Assembly (NCBI GenBank): GCA_021846695.1
Contig: JAJZWN010000011.1
Span: 1 to 30,552 of the forward strand
Source of the DNA: Thermoplasmata archaeon
GTDB taxonomy: Archaea; Thermoplasmatota; Thermoplasmata; Thermoplasmatales; Thermoplasmataceae
Length of the DNA: 30,552 nt
Direction of reading: 5' to 3'
Positions 17,299 to 26,358 of the stretch are shown one piece after another. The position numbers and the translations under genes were made by a program. Positions within the stretch are counted from its first letter, which is position 1, and each line of letters begins with the position of its first letter. The notes under the pieces were generated by a model. It was not told the DNA's origin and searched no databases. It saw only the letters and a program-made list of their open reading frames with translations.

Positions 17299-17958
17299 AT
17301 GGTTAAATATGAAATAAGGGGCGGAGATGTACAGTATCTTCATGCAACGCTTGAAGCTGGAGAATCTGCATATATCGAACCGGGACATTTGATATATAAA
17401 ACTCCCGGTGCCCGGCTGGATACCGGTACCGGTGGCTTAAGGGGGGCATTTTCCCACATGCTTGCAGGTTCAGCTGTTTTCCTTTTAAAGGTTGATGGCC
17501 CTGGCAATTTTGGGTCCGCAGGCTTTCTACCCGGTAAAGTTTTTGAAATAAAGCTGAATAACAATTCAATTTTCGCTGAATTCAATGCTTTTCTATGTAT
17601 GGATTCCACAATTAAGTATTCAACAAAATTTGCCGGATTCTGGCAGGCAATATTTGGCGGCGAGGGCATATTCCTGGAAGAATTCTCAGGCACAGGCTCT
17701 GTAATGCTTCATGGGCATGGGCAGGTAATAGAATATGAATTAAAAGACGGTGAAGAAATACAGGCAGAACTCAGCCATGTACTGGCATTTGAGTCATCTG
17801 TTTCCTATAACGTCTCCAGAATTGGCGGTATTAAAACTATGGTTCTAGGCGGCATGGAGGGTGAGGGATTTTTCTTCGCCAATATGCGTGGTCCGGGCAA
17901 AGTATGGTTGCATTCGATCTCCCTTCTGGAACTGTCCGCAAAATTATCCAGAAGATAA
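17299..17958 (+). CDS. AIM24 / TIGR00266 family protein
   Basis: 219 residues, beta-rich and Gly-rich, matching the AIM24 (formerly DUF124) family. Family features: repeated beta hairpins with GESAYIEPGHLIYKT near the N-terminus, FLLKVDGPGNFGSAGFLPGKVFEIKL in the middle, GEGIFLEEFSGTGSVMLHGHGQVIEYEL at about 125-152, and GGMEGEGFFFANMRGPGKVWLHS at the C-terminus. The molecular role in prokaryotes is unknown; the mitochondrial relative affects inner-membrane organisation. No signal peptide or membrane helix is seen. Length is normal for the family. It appears monocistronic, followed by an oligo-T terminator. Confidence 0.85.
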   Translation: MVKYEIRGGDVQYLHATLEAGESAYIEPGHLIYKTPGARLDTGTGGLRGAFSHMLAGSAVFLLKVDGPGNFGSAGFLPGKVFEIKLNNNSIFAEFNAFLCMDSTIKYSTKFAGFWQAIFGGEGIFLEEFSGTGSVMLHGHGQVIEYELKDGEEIQAELSHVLAFESSVSYNVSRIGGIKTMVLGGMEGEGFFFANMRGPGKVWLHSISLLELSAKLSRR

Positions 17959-17962
17959 ATAC

Positions 17963-17988
17963 TTTTTTTAAAATAATTTTTTTATTTT
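17963..17988 (+). terminator. Oligo-T terminator after the AIM24-family gene
   Basis: Two runs of seven T residues (17963-17969 and 17977-17983), then TATTTT, begin 5 nt after the stop codon. This is the U-tract type of archaeal intrinsic terminator, and no strong hairpin is needed. Confidence 0.5.
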
Positions 17989-18025
17989 GTTATATAAATT
18001 AGTTAGTTAAACCAGCATAAGAAAG

Positions 18026-18033
18026 TTTAATTA
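18026..18033 (+). promoter_or_regulatory. Box A for lonB
   Basis: TTTAATTA, 22-29 nt before GTG 18055, would give a leaderless message beginning at the GTG. TTATATAAAT at 17990-17999 is a stronger TATA-like match that would give a leader of roughly 30 nt. Confidence 0.4.
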
Positions 18034-18054
18034 TTAAGATTAGATAATGATTAC

Positions 18055-20028
18055 GTGGACTCTAATAATGATGACGTTGAAGAATGGATATCTAAACAGG
18101 GCATCAAAACTACTAAGGAGATTGAGGTGCCCAAGCTTCTGTTTAATCAGGTGATTGGACAGGAGCATGCCGGGGAAGTCATACAAAAAGCAGCCATGCA
18201 AAAAAGGCATGTCCTTCTTATCGGTGAACCGGGCACAGGAAAATCTATGTTAGCCCAGTCTATGGTAGATTTCCTCCCCAAAGAGGATTTAGAGGATGTA
18301 TTATGTTTTCCAAATCCAGAAGATTCCAATAAGCCCAAGATTAAAACTTTCCCTGCAGGCAAGGGAAAAGAAATACTCAGGCAATACCAGATAAAAGCAG
18401 AAAGGGAGAAAAAGGATAGATCAAAAAGCCTTCTTTTCATAGTTTTATCAATCATACTTTTAGGTGCAATACTTGCTATTTATCTCTGGGTGAGTGGCAA
18501 TACTGCCGTTGCAATAGAAGTAATGTTTCTTGCTGTTATAGGTGCAGCATTCCTTTACATAATAATGGCCATGAATCCTGCGGCGAGGATGGAACGGGCA
18601 ATGGTTCCAAAGCTGCTGGTAGGTCATAACCCTAATGATAAACCACCATTTATAGACTCTACTGGAGCACATTCCGGGGCACTTTTAGGTGATGTCAGGC
18701 ATGATCCGTTCCAATCCGGCGGACTTGAGACCCCTGCTCATGAAAGAGTTGAAGCGGGCAACATGCAAAAAGCTGACAAAGGTGTCCTTTTCATTGATGA
18801 AATTAACCTGTTAAGGCCAGAAGACCAGCAGGCATTGCTTACTGCAATGCAGGAAAAGCACTTTTCCATATCAGGGCAGAGCGAGAGGAGTGCAGGAGCA
18901 ATGGTTCAAACAGAACCGGTTCCATGCGACTTTGTCCTTGTAGCTGCGGGCAATCTTGATGCAATAAGAAATATGCATCCTGCACTGAGATCCAGGATAA
19001 GAGGGTATGGATATGAAGTTTATATGAACGATACCATGGAAGACAGCGATGATAACAGAAAGAAAATAGTTCAATTCATAGCACAGGAAATCGCAAAGGA
19101 TAAGAAAATTCCGCCCTTCGATGATGGCGCAATTATCGAAATATTAAAGGAAGCACAGAAACGTGGCGGAAGAAAAGGAAGGCTCACATTAAGATTAAGG
19201 GAACTTGGCGGGCTTGTGAGGGTAGCAGGAGATATAGCTGTAACAAACAAGCAGCCAATTGTCACAGCAGATGATGTGAATCAGGCTAGAAACCTTAGCA
19301 AACCAGTTGAACAGCAGATAGCAGATAGGGCCATAGAAGTCAAGAAACTCTATAAAATGTTCACAGGAAATGGAAGCGCCATAGGGAAAGTAAACGGGCT
19401 TGCTGTTATGGGTTCTTCTGATATGTCCGATTTCACCGGAGTTGTGATGCCAATTGTTGCAGAAGTTACACAGGCACAGCATCCTCATAATGGAGGAGTA
19501 TACGCAACAGGCAAACTGGGTGAAATTGCCAAGGAAGCAGTTCAAAATGTTTCTGCAGTAATTAAAAAATTGAGTGGCAAAAATGTATCTGATGTTGATA
19601 TACATATACAGTTTATAGGAACCTATGAAGGTGTAGAAGGAGATTCAGCAAGTGTGTCAATAGCAACAGCGGTTATATCATCACTTGAATCCATTCCCAT
19701 AGACCAGACAGTTGCTATGACGGGTTCTCTCAGTGTTCGCGGTGATGTACTCCCCGTAGGTGGAGTTACTGCAAAGGTTGAGGCTGCAATTGACACAGGG
19801 CTAGCCAAGGTTATAGTTCCTGCAAGCAATTTTAATGACATTATACTGGATGAGGCACATAAGGGTAAAATACAGATAATAGGTGCATCCAGAATAGAAG
19901 AAGTACTGGAAAACGCACTGATAATGGGTCCGGAAAAAGATAAGTTCCTCCAGAAAATAAAGGATATCGTAAACCCTGCCACAGATATCAAAAAACCCGC
20001 CCAGAGAAGGGGCACACATGTTGCATGA
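18055..20028 (+). CDS. lonB: Archaeal membrane-bound Lon protease LonB
   Basis: 657 residues; ATP-dependent, membrane-anchored protease for protein quality control. AAA+ domain with Walker A GEPGTGKS (57-64), an inserted pair of membrane helices at about 125-145 and 151-173 between Walker A and B, as in all archaeal LonB, and Walker B VLFIDEI (244-250). The proteolytic domain has the Ser-Lys dyad: S531 in VEGDSASVS and K574 in [12 protein letters not shown]. Length is usual. The start is GTG 18055; the ATG at 18047 is out of frame. The last 11 bases overlap the following Cgi121-like gene. Confidence 0.96.
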   Translation: MDSNNDDVEEWISKQGIKTTKEIEVPKLLFNQVIGQEHAGEVIQKAAMQKRHVLLIGEPGTGKSMLAQSMVDFLPKEDLEDVLCFPNPEDSNKPKIKTFPAGKGKEILRQYQIKAEREKKDRSKSLLFIVLSIILLGAILAIYLWVSGNTAVAIEVMFLAVIGAAFLYIIMAMNPAARMERAMVPKLLVGHNPNDKPPFIDSTGAHSGALLGDVRHDPFQSGGLETPAHERVEAGNMQKADKGVLFIDEINLLRPEDQQALLTAMQEKHFSISGQSERSAGAMVQTEPVPCDFVLVAAGNLDAIRNMHPALRSRIRGYGYEVYMNDTMEDSDDNRKKIVQFIAQEIAKDKKIPPFDDGAIIEILKEAQKRGGRKGRLTLRLRELGGLVRVAGDIAVTNKQPIVTADDVNQARNLSKPVEQQIADRAIEVKKLYKMFTGNGSAIGKVNGLAVMGSSDMSDFTGVVMPIVAEVTQAQHPHNGGVYATGKLGEIAKEAVQNVSAVIKKLSGKNVSDVDIHIQFIGTYEGVEGDSASVSIATAVISSLESIPIDQTVAMTGSLSVRGDVLPVGGVTAKVEAAIDTGLAKVIVPASNFNDIILDEAHKGKIQIIGASRIEEVLENALIMGPEKDKFLQKIKDIVNPATDIKKPAQRRGTHVA

Positions 20029-20440
20029 TTTACAGTATTTTATTTTAAAATATTATAACAATAAAATTTTTGATTATTTGAAAACCAGAACCAGCCTTAT
20101 TCAACTTATTGATGGCAATTCAATATCTTCAGAGTTGGAATTAAGTGAAGCAATCAGGAAAACAGATCGTTATCTGGAACACAATGGAAAGATCCATTTT
20201 CCAGGTACTGTCCTTTTAATGTATCTTGCACATACAAATCAGATCAATGTTGCCATAAACAGGTGCGGCATTAATCCAGATACGCAATCCGGTGTTGTTG
20301 TTTACTCAAACAGGGAAGACCTGGATTTTTTAATAGAAGGAGGATATATAAAATTAACAGAAAGATTCATTCCATACGACCTCCCCAGAAAGGATTTCGA
20401 GGTTTTTTCCAGCATGGCCCGGCTTGAAACTATGATTTAA
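20018..20440 (+). CDS. KEOPS complex subunit Cgi121-like protein
   Basis: 140 residues. The middle segment (about 60-110), with [20 protein letters not shown] followed by a Cys-Gly-Ile turn, [10 protein letters not shown] and a hydrophobic end, follows the pattern of archaeal Cgi121 (a helix with a QI..AI motif, then a beta strand and acidic helix). Cgi121 binds the Bud32 kinase and tRNA in the KEOPS complex that makes the universal t6A37 tRNA modification. The similarity is by pattern only, so I give moderate confidence. The ATG overlaps the 3' end of lonB by 11 bp, so it depends on lonB transcription and probably on coupled translation. It is convergent with the PfkB gene, overlapping by 11 bp. 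Confidence 0.6.
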   Translation: MLHDLQYFILKYYNNKIFDYLKTRTSLIQLIDGNSISSELELSEAIRKTDRYLEHNGKIHFPGTVLLMYLAHTNQINVAINRCGINPDTQSGVVVYSNREDLDFLIEGGYIKLTERFIPYDLPRKDFEVFSSMARLETMI

Positions 20441-21320
20441 TGGTTTTAAATAGTTTCAATATATCCTGGAAATTAAGGTTAAATTCATTTATATTATTTT
20501 CAATAGCTTTTGAGGCCGTTATATTTCCAATACTTACAGAATCTTTTAATGTATACCCATTTGAAAGTGCTGTAAATAGGCCGGCCCTGAACGAATCACC
20601 CGCACCAATAGTGTCTGCAATGCGATCCGGTTTTATTCCAGGCATCAGAGTAGATTCTCCATTTTCAATCAAAGTTGCACCTTTTTCACCTTCCGTTATA
20701 ATTATATTATTTACTGTTTTATATACGGCTGCACTATCTGTATTCAGCAATTCAAGGAGGTGGTAAAACTCCTTTCTGTTCATGATAATCATATTGCTGT
20801 GGTTAACCATATACTCTGCACTTTCCTTATTGTAAGTATACCATATTTCCTGTCCCGGGTCAAATACTACTTTAGCTTTCTTCTCCCTATCCAGAATTTT
20901 CATATACTCTTTCACCGGTCCTGTACCGATGTTTAAGAATGTATAATTTCCATATTCAAAATGTTTTGAAGCTTCCCAATTATTCATCGGGCCCTGAAAC
21001 ATATATGCAATCTGTTCTCTTCCATCAGAGGGCAGGTAACAAATAGGCCCATTTTCTTCTTTCATAATATCAACATGTTCTGTATTAATTCCTACTTTTT
21101 TCAGATTTGCAAGGTATTTTTCATGGGATATTTCACCAACAGCAGAATACAGATCAAATTTCAGTCCCAGCGCATTTGCAACGTATGCAAAATTCCCTGC
21201 AGTACCTGCAAATTTCTCTCTAAGGGCCTTTACACCGGTAGCCTGGCCTGGAGACGGTAGAGATGGCACAGATAGGGTTACATCTATATTTAAGTGGCCA
21301 AAGAAAGCCAAAAACTTCAT
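20430..21320 (-). CDS. PfkB-family carbohydrate/nucleoside kinase
   Basis: 296 residues, ribokinase fold. The N-terminal FFGHLNIDVTLSVPSLPSPG and FAGTAGNFAYVANALG (a GTAGN variant of the usual GG..N substrate-binding motif) are followed by VVFDPGQEIW and the C-terminal PfkB signature DTIGAGDSFRAGLFTAL (236-252) with the catalytic base D242. Phosphorylates the hydroxymethyl group of a sugar, sugar acid or nucleoside; which one cannot be decided from sequence, and no neighbouring pathway gene helps. The start ATG 21320 has TTAAATAT (21340-21347, minus strand) about 24 nt upstream. Confidence 0.85.
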   Translation of the reverse strand: MKFLAFFGHLNIDVTLSVPSLPSPGQATGVKALREKFAGTAGNFAYVANALGLKFDLYSAVGEISHEKYLANLKKVGINTEHVDIMKEENGPICYLPSDGREQIAYMFQGPMNNWEASKHFEYGNYTFLNIGTGPVKEYMKILDREKKAKVVFDPGQEIWYTYNKESAEYMVNHSNMIIMNRKEFYHLLELLNTDSAAVYKTVNNIIITEGEKGATLIENGESTLMPGIKPDRIADTIGAGDSFRAGLFTALSNGYTLKDSVSIGNITASKAIENNINEFNLNFQDILKLFKTIKS

Positions 21321-21339
21321 AGCTAGCGATTGTAATTAA

Positions 21340-21347
21340 ATATTTAA
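21340..21347 (-). promoter_or_regulatory. Box A for the PfkB-family gene
   Basis: TTAAATAT on the minus strand, 20-27 nt before ATG 21320. The rest of the 200-bp divergent region contains an inverted repeat AGCAAT/ATTGCT (21409-21414 and 21424-21429) and GGAA-TAT-TTCC at 21366-21376, both short. Confidence 0.45.
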
Positions 21348-21489
21348 CAAATTTGACCGGGAAAAGGAATATTTCCTATCAACTGGAGCCGGCATCTATA
21401 TTTCCCACAGCAATTTATTTTATATTGCTTAATTATTATCACATAGAAATAATATATAATACATTACATACTTTCACTATTTCAAAACA

Positions 21490-21496
21490 TTTATAT
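21490..21496 (+). promoter_or_regulatory. Box A for the six-gene surface-protein/MoxR locus
   Basis: TTTATAT, 25-31 nt before TTG 21521. The spacing predicts a leaderless transcript that begins at the TTG itself. Confidence 0.5.
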
Positions 21497-21520
21497 TGGT
21501 AAATTAACTCATTATATATA

Positions 21521-23098
21521 TTGAATCATAAAGTTATAATTGCCGTTGCAGTTAGTGCAATTCTTATTGCAATGGTCTTTGCAGGTGCAAATATTCCATA
21601 TCCGGGTTACAATCCAACCGATCATCTCATATCTGGAAAACACCCTATTTCCAATGTATCAGAGGTACCCAAGAATTTTACTTTATCTGGAAACGTATCT
21701 AATTCTAATAATAATTTGCCACTTTCCGGAACTATAACAGTAAGCAATTCCACAATGTCCAGAACATTTAATACCAGCAGCAATGGAAGCTATAATATCA
21801 CTCTCCCGCAAGGGAATTATAGTATATCGTCTTCAATACCTGGATTTCAAAATTATTCATCCACAATCAATCTGGATAGCAATAAAACGCAGAATATATC
21901 AACGCCTCCTGCTACTACCATAGGAAATGGAATTAATCAGGTTCCAGGTTCTACCAATGTGTCAACACTGGTTCCATATCTCAATAATAGTATTATGTCC
22001 GGAGGGCTTAATACTGACAATATAACCGGAACATTTGATAAAAATATCACAATAGATCTGGGCAAGAAATTAAACAATACACAATTTGTTGTATTGATGA
22101 AGTTAGACGGTGCAGTATATAGCTATAATTGGGTGACAAACGGAAGCGGGATGGCGAAATTATTCCTTAAATATTCCGGAAATTATACAATGTCCGCATA
22201 TACACTGTATTATAATTCTAGTGTAATTCATTACAATACTGCAAATAATGATACTGCCAGATTCAATATGACAGAGCGTATAACATTCATTTCCTCTGTT
22301 ATTCTTCAAAGTGCAGTCCCATTACATGATAATTCATCAGTTGCAAACTCAACACTCACAGTCAAAGGGGGAGTTTTCTCTGTACCTTCCTTATCCGTTA
22401 ACAGTAATTTAACAGGGACTTACTATAAATATGAGGTACCCGCTGGTTTCTATAATTTTGCTTACAGTAATGCCCATTACGTTTCAAAAAATTTTGGCGT
22501 TGATGTAACAGGAAACAGTACAGTAAATAAAACAATTGACCCTTATTTAATATCCATAAATATAAGGAATAATACCGGGAATACATTTAATTATACACTT
22601 GGTAGCACATTTTATAGTGGTAATGGCATACACATGGCTACTTCAGGCATAACCACCCTATTAGTGTTCCATGACGGTAAAATAGTATACGACAATACAA
22701 TACTCCTAACCAGTGCAAATCCATACTACCAGCTTAACCTTACTATTAGCAACAAAAATCTTACATTTAACGGCATTGAAACGGATTCGACAAATCTTTC
22801 CATTGTATATTCAGGCAATGTAACTTCTAACTTTTATATTGCATCCCTCGAATTTGAAAACTTTAGCACATCTGCCACTAACGGAATGATAATTATTTCC
22901 GGTGCTGCGAGTGGAAGCTACCCCCTAGACAGTGGATTATATACATACAATATGTCACAATCCCTTCCAACATCAGCGGGCAACCTCACAATAAAACTCG
23001 TTTATGATAATGATTCTAAGGTAAGCACAGATGGGCGTATGACTGTAGAGGTATATGGTTATAATATATCCACACTAGGAAATTATATTACGGAGTGA
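21521..23098 (+). CDS. Exported, sequon-rich surface protein with a carboxypeptidase-regulatory-like domain
   Basis: 525 residues from a TTG start. The N-terminus is a signal peptide or N-terminal anchor: a short basic stretch then IIAVAVSAILIAMVFAG. Residues about 53-125 fit the carboxypeptidase-regulatory/Cna-B-like beta sandwich (FTLSGNVSNSNNNLPLSGTI, then SYNITLPQGNYSISSSIPG). The rest is Ser/Thr/Asn/Tyr-rich beta structure. By eye there are about 37 N-x-S/T sequons, so it is probably heavily N-glycosylated outside the cell. There is no C-terminal membrane helix, so attachment would be N-terminal or by partners. A specific family beyond the beta-sandwich is not recognised. It is the first gene of a tightly packed locus; the next starts 7 bp after its stop codon. 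Confidence 0.75.
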   Translation: MNHKVIIAVAVSAILIAMVFAGANIPYPGYNPTDHLISGKHPISNVSEVPKNFTLSGNVSNSNNNLPLSGTITVSNSTMSRTFNTSSNGSYNITLPQGNYSISSSIPGFQNYSSTINLDSNKTQNISTPPATTIGNGINQVPGSTNVSTLVPYLNNSIMSGGLNTDNITGTFDKNITIDLGKKLNNTQFVVLMKLDGAVYSYNWVTNGSGMAKLFLKYSGNYTMSAYTLYYNSSVIHYNTANNDTARFNMTERITFISSVILQSAVPLHDNSSVANSTLTVKGGVFSVPSLSVNSNLTGTYYKYEVPAGFYNFAYSNAHYVSKNFGVDVTGNSTVNKTIDPYLISINIRNNTGNTFNYTLGSTFYSGNGIHMATSGITTLLVFHDGKIVYDNTILLTSANPYYQLNLTISNKNLTFNGIETDSTNLSIVYSGNVTSNFYIASLEFENFSTSATNGMIIISGAASGSYPLDSGLYTYNMSQSLPTSAGNLTIKLVYDNDSKVSTDGRMTVEVYGYNISTLGNYITE

Positions 23099-23104
23099 TT
23101 TTTA

Positions 23105-23671
23105 TTGCTATTCAAAAAGAATGTACAGAAAACAGAGAAAATTGAAGAGAAGACTAAAACTGTGTTGAAAATAAAAACAGTTGACGATATACCTGTAATA
23201 AAGGAAATGAGGAAGAAGATAGGGAATGGGGAACGAAAGGAAGCAATAATATACGGGTACACAAACCTGAAAAATGATTATACCAGATTTTACGGTTGCC
23301 AGAAATATTCATCAAACCGGGATTTTATCCTCTCAGAAATAAGCCATTTTGATATAGTTCCGGATCGTACTGAATTCAGTACGGATAATTTTACCATCAA
23401 AAATTTAATAGAAAATTCAATATACAATAAAGAGGAAACAGATGCTACTCCAGATAATGCTGGTAAAACGGATAGCGTGGAAAAGAATACCCGTTTTTTT
23501 GCAATAAAAAAAATAGCATTGTTTTATTTTAACTACTATGAAATTGCCCGTTTTGGTGATTATAACTGGGATGCGCTGGATGAAAAGGAGATAATAGACC
23601 CGGTCAAAGACGCATATAATTATATGGATATAATGAAATTGTTTTACGGTGGTGAACCTCATGGGGATTAA
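23105..23671 (+). CDS. Uncharacterised cytoplasmic protein, possibly DUF4129-like
   Basis: 188 residues from TTG 23105, with GGAGTGAT five nucleotides upstream. A charged Lys/Glu N-terminus (1-30) precedes a mainly helical protein. Segments such as KEAIIYGYTNLKNDYTRFYG, with a later FYFNYYEIARFGDYNWD, resemble the cytoplasmic helical end of DUF4129 proteins, which are common companions of MoxR and DUF58 genes. This link is by pattern and context, not a firm match. No membrane helix is present, unlike full-length DUF4129 proteins; the next gene supplies a separate one. The stop overlaps that gene by 11 bp. Confidence 0.6.
   Translation: MLFKKNVQKTEKIEEKTKTVLKIKTVDDIPVIKEMRKKIGNGERKEAIIYGYTNLKNDYTRFYGCQKYSSNRDFILSEISHFDIVPDRTEFSTDNFTIKNLIENSIYNKEETDATPDNAGKTDSVEKNTRFFAIKKIALFYFNYYEIARFGDYNWDALDEKEIIDPVKDAYNYMDIMKLFYGGEPHGD
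23648..23655 (+). promoter_or_regulatory. Shine-Dalgarno GGTGGTGA selecting ATG 23661
   Basis: The site lies five nucleotides before ATG 23661, inside the preceding gene. An in-frame GTG at 23649 is part of the site and so is not the likely start. Confidence 0.6.
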
Positions 23672-24134
23672 TATAATTGGTCTTTTTCTTGATTACCGTA
23701 CCAGCTTCAAATTTTTCTATCCTGTGGTTGTTCTACTTTTCCTTACCCTGGTTGTGACATTTCATTCCAGGAAATATAAAAATAAGGAAATGGACGAAAT
23801 TATCCGTGATGCAAACCTGAAAATTGAAGATACACATTTCCTGAAAGAACTCAAACTCATAAAATCAGGGGATTTCTCTTCTTACCTGATGGAAATAGAT
23901 AATGATATGTCCCATGTAACGCTTCTATTAAAGCACTATAAACTTATGGTGAGAAAATATCATAAATATAACGCCAAAAGCAAAAACTCTTCTAGGATTA
24001 TGAGAAAACATGCTGCTAAAATGAAGGATGCATATCTTCAGTATATTTTAGATGACTATGAATCGATTAAGAAAATAAAAATGAATATGATAAATACGGA
24101 GGTGTACGATGAATGGAAGAAACAGAAAATATAA
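23661..24134 (+). CDS. Small single-pass membrane protein of the MoxR locus
   Basis: 157 residues, not recognised. One hydrophobic helix (about 17-36, FYPVVVLLFLTLVVTF) follows a short N-terminus. The remaining 120 residues are charged, helical and likely cytoplasmic (DEIIRDANLKIEDTHFLKEL and a Lys-rich end). ATG 23661 is chosen from its ribosome binding site. Position between a DUF4129-like protein and MoxR suggests a membrane adaptor for the ATPase; this is inference. It overlaps the MoxR gene by 22 bp. Confidence 0.65.
   Translation: MGINIIGLFLDYRTSFKFFYPVVVLLFLTLVVTFHSRKYKNKEMDEIIRDANLKIEDTHFLKELKLIKSGDFSSYLMEIDNDMSHVTLLLKHYKLMVRKYHKYNAKSKNSSRIMRKHAAKMKDAYLQYILDDYESIKKIKMNMINTEVYDEWKKQKI
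24098..24104 (+). promoter_or_regulatory. Shine-Dalgarno GGAGGTG for the second MoxR gene
   Basis: Lies eight nucleotides before ATG 24113, within the 3' end of the upstream gene. Confidence 0.55.
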
Positions 24135-25066
24135 GGGATACAATAATTGATATGGAAACATCCATAGGAAATACGGTAATAGGTTCTTCGAGAATAGTCC
24201 GCTTTATGCTTATTTCTCTATTTACAAATAACCACATACTTATGGAAAGTGTTCCGGGGCTTGCCAAAACAATGCTTGCATCAGAATTCTCCAAGCATCT
24301 TGGCTTGCAATTCAAGAGAATACAGTTTACCCCTGATATGCTCCCCTCAGACGTAACAGGGAATATGGTTTTTAACCCCGAAACAAGGAAAATGGAATTC
24401 AGGGAAGGCCCTGTATTTTCAAACATTGTCCTGGCAGATGAAATAAACAGGACACCACCAAAGGTCCAATCTGCCCTGCTTGAAGCCATGGAAGAAAAGC
24501 AGGTATCAGTATACGGGCTCACAACAAAACTACCATCACCATTTCTTGTAATTGCAACCCAGAACCCCATAGAGCAGGAAGGCACATTTCCCCTTGCAGA
24601 AGCCTTGATGGACAGATTCCTGTTCAGGTACTATATTGATTACCCTGATAGGGAAGACGAGATAAAAATTTTAAAATCTATTTACAGAAACGCAGCTAAA
24701 AAATATAATACCCTGGATTCAGCCACTATACTGCATTACCGGAATTTAGTAAACGAAGTTTATGTTAATGAAGAAATAATAGAATACATTATAAATATAA
24801 TCAGGAAAAGCAGGGAATCAGATATGGTATACCTGGGTGCCAGTACACGTACTGCAGTGAAATACCTTAATGCTGCAAGGGCAAATGCTATGCTAAGCGG
24901 GAGGAAATACGTTATTCCTGAGGACGTAATCTTTATTGCCCGGGAAATCCTAAACCATCGCCTTATTATGCGCCCTGAGGCACTTATAGATTCAGAGGCA
25001 GATTACAGAAAAATTATATACAATGTCATAGATTCAATAATAAATTCTGTAGAGGCACCACAATGA
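24113..25066 (+). CDS. MoxR-family AAA+ ATPase (DUF58-linked type)
   Basis: 317 residues, typical of the compact MoxR subfamily. Walker A region MESVPGLAKT (44-53), where the usual first Gly (EGVPGLAKT) is Ser46; QFTPDMLPSDVTGN at 71-84; Walker B NIVLADEINRTPPKVQSALLEAMEE (104-128); sensor 1 VIATQNP (146-152) and EALMDRFLFRYYIDYP. The C-terminal lid has YLGASTRTAVKYLNAARANA and PEDVIFIAREILNHR. Such ATPases act as chaperones with DUF58/vWA partners; the DUF58 gene starts on an ATGA overlap with this stop codon. The Ser substitution leaves the Lys-Thr and second Gly intact, so activity is plausible. Confidence 0.93.
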   Translation: MEETENIRDTIIDMETSIGNTVIGSSRIVRFMLISLFTNNHILMESVPGLAKTMLASEFSKHLGLQFKRIQFTPDMLPSDVTGNMVFNPETRKMEFREGPVFSNIVLADEINRTPPKVQSALLEAMEEKQVSVYGLTTKLPSPFLVIATQNPIEQEGTFPLAEALMDRFLFRYYIDYPDREDEIKILKSIYRNAAKKYNTLDSATILHYRNLVNEVYVNEEIIEYIINIIRKSRESDMVYLGASTRTAVKYLNAARANAMLSGRKYVIPEDVIFIAREILNHRLIMRPEALIDSEADYRKIIYNVIDSIINSVEAPQ

Positions 25067-26358
25067 TCCGGAAGGCAGGTTATGCTATACTGGCTGTATT
25101 GACATACGGAATACTTGAATCAGTTCTGTTAGGATATAAATATTACATTATATTTACGATTCTTACATTCTTCATGGTTGCATTTGATGTTGTATATTTT
25201 AATATATCAGGTTCGAAGGCGATAAATCATATTTCGGTTACAAGAAGGTATGATACAATTAAATTCAGAAAAAACAGGAAATTTCAGATAACCCTGCTTT
25301 TTGAAAATAAAAATCCATTTCCAGTCTCAGTGCATTTTTTTGATGAAGCCATAGATGTGCTGGAGATTTCCGGAAAAACAGGTGGAAATATAACCATTCC
25401 TGAAAATGGGTCATACGAAACATCTTATTCAACAATTCCGCGTTATATAGGAAAATATAAACTGGGAAATATAACAATCAGCATCTCAGACCTGTTTCAT
25501 ATTGCTTCAGTTAATAAGACAATAGCCATGGATATGGCGATTCGCATATCACCTTCTACACGTGACATAAAATCTATCCGGAGTGAAATGATAAGCAGTT
25601 TTATTTATACCCAGGGCAACCATTATTCCCACCATGTTGGCCAGGGGTACAATCTATACGGTGTAAGGCCCTATACATTTGAAGACGATCCCCGGTTTAT
25701 TGTATGGAGCAGATACAGTGAAGGCAATGAGGATAGCATAATGGTAAAAGAAATGGAGGAAGAGCGTGAAATTACAACAATTTTTATCATAGACTACAGC
25801 ATAGCCATGAATTACGGCGATATAGACAGGGTTTACGACAGTTCTATAGTAGATATTATTAATTCAGCCCATTTTATGGCAAAAAACCGTGACAATGTAG
25901 GATTTTTACTATATTCAAGCAAAATTAATGTATATATCCCGCCTGGCAAGAGTGGCGAGAGTATAAGCAGATTGGAAAAATCAGTTTCCAGTATTCTTCC
26001 AGATGGGGAATTTAGAATTGGGGATGCCCTAAAAGAACTCCAGCTAAAGCAAAAAAAGCATTTTCTAACATTTATTATAACCGCATCCAGATCATACATA
26101 CCGCGAAAATTTTTAAATTATAGCTCAACAAGCATATTCCTTATAGACAGTGAATCATACTATGAATATTCGCCAACCGGGAAATTCGACGGGCTTCTCA
26201 TACAGAATATGCGGAAAAAAGATCTGGAAAACCTGTCACGAAACGTTAAGGAGATCAGGGATTATGGCATTAGATGCACATATGTGAACAGGAAAAATAT
26301 GCTTTCAAAAATTATGGTCGAATATAATTACAGGAGGAGCATGAATGCAGGTGCGTGA
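25063..26358 (+). CDS. DUF58 (vWA-like) membrane-anchored protein
   Basis: 431 residues. Two N-terminal membrane helices (about 7-25 and 28-46), a beta-sandwich segment (about 60-165), then the DUF58 signature YNLYGVRPYTFEDDPRFIVW (196-215) followed by S216-R-Y-S and EMEEERE. The following vWA-like core begins IFIIDYSIAMNYGD: the MIDAS-type DxSxS becomes D244-Y-S246-I-A248, so the third ligand is replaced by Ala, as can occur in DUF58. Expected partner of the MoxR ATPase translated just upstream (ATGA overlap). Confidence 0.92.
   Translation: MIRKAGYAILAVLTYGILESVLLGYKYYIIFTILTFFMVAFDVVYFNISGSKAINHISVTRRYDTIKFRKNRKFQITLLFENKNPFPVSVHFFDEAIDVLEISGKTGGNITIPENGSYETSYSTIPRYIGKYKLGNITISISDLFHIASVNKTIAMDMAIRISPSTRDIKSIRSEMISSFIYTQGNHYSHHVGQGYNLYGVRPYTFEDDPRFIVWSRYSEGNEDSIMVKEMEEEREITTIFIIDYSIAMNYGDIDRVYDSSIVDIINSAHFMAKNRDNVGFLLYSSKINVYIPPGKSGESISRLEKSVSSILPDGEFRIGDALKELQLKQKKHFLTFIITASRSYIPRKFLNYSSTSIFLIDSESYYEYSPTGKFDGLLIQNMRKKDLENLSRNVKEIRDYGIRCTYVNRKNMLSKIMVEYNYRRSMNAGA

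Noticed and set aside
21409..21429. Inverted repeat AGCAAT/ATTGCT upstream of the surface-protein gene
   Set aside because: Six-bp stems in an AT-rich gap occur readily by chance and lie more than 60 bp from the promoter box.
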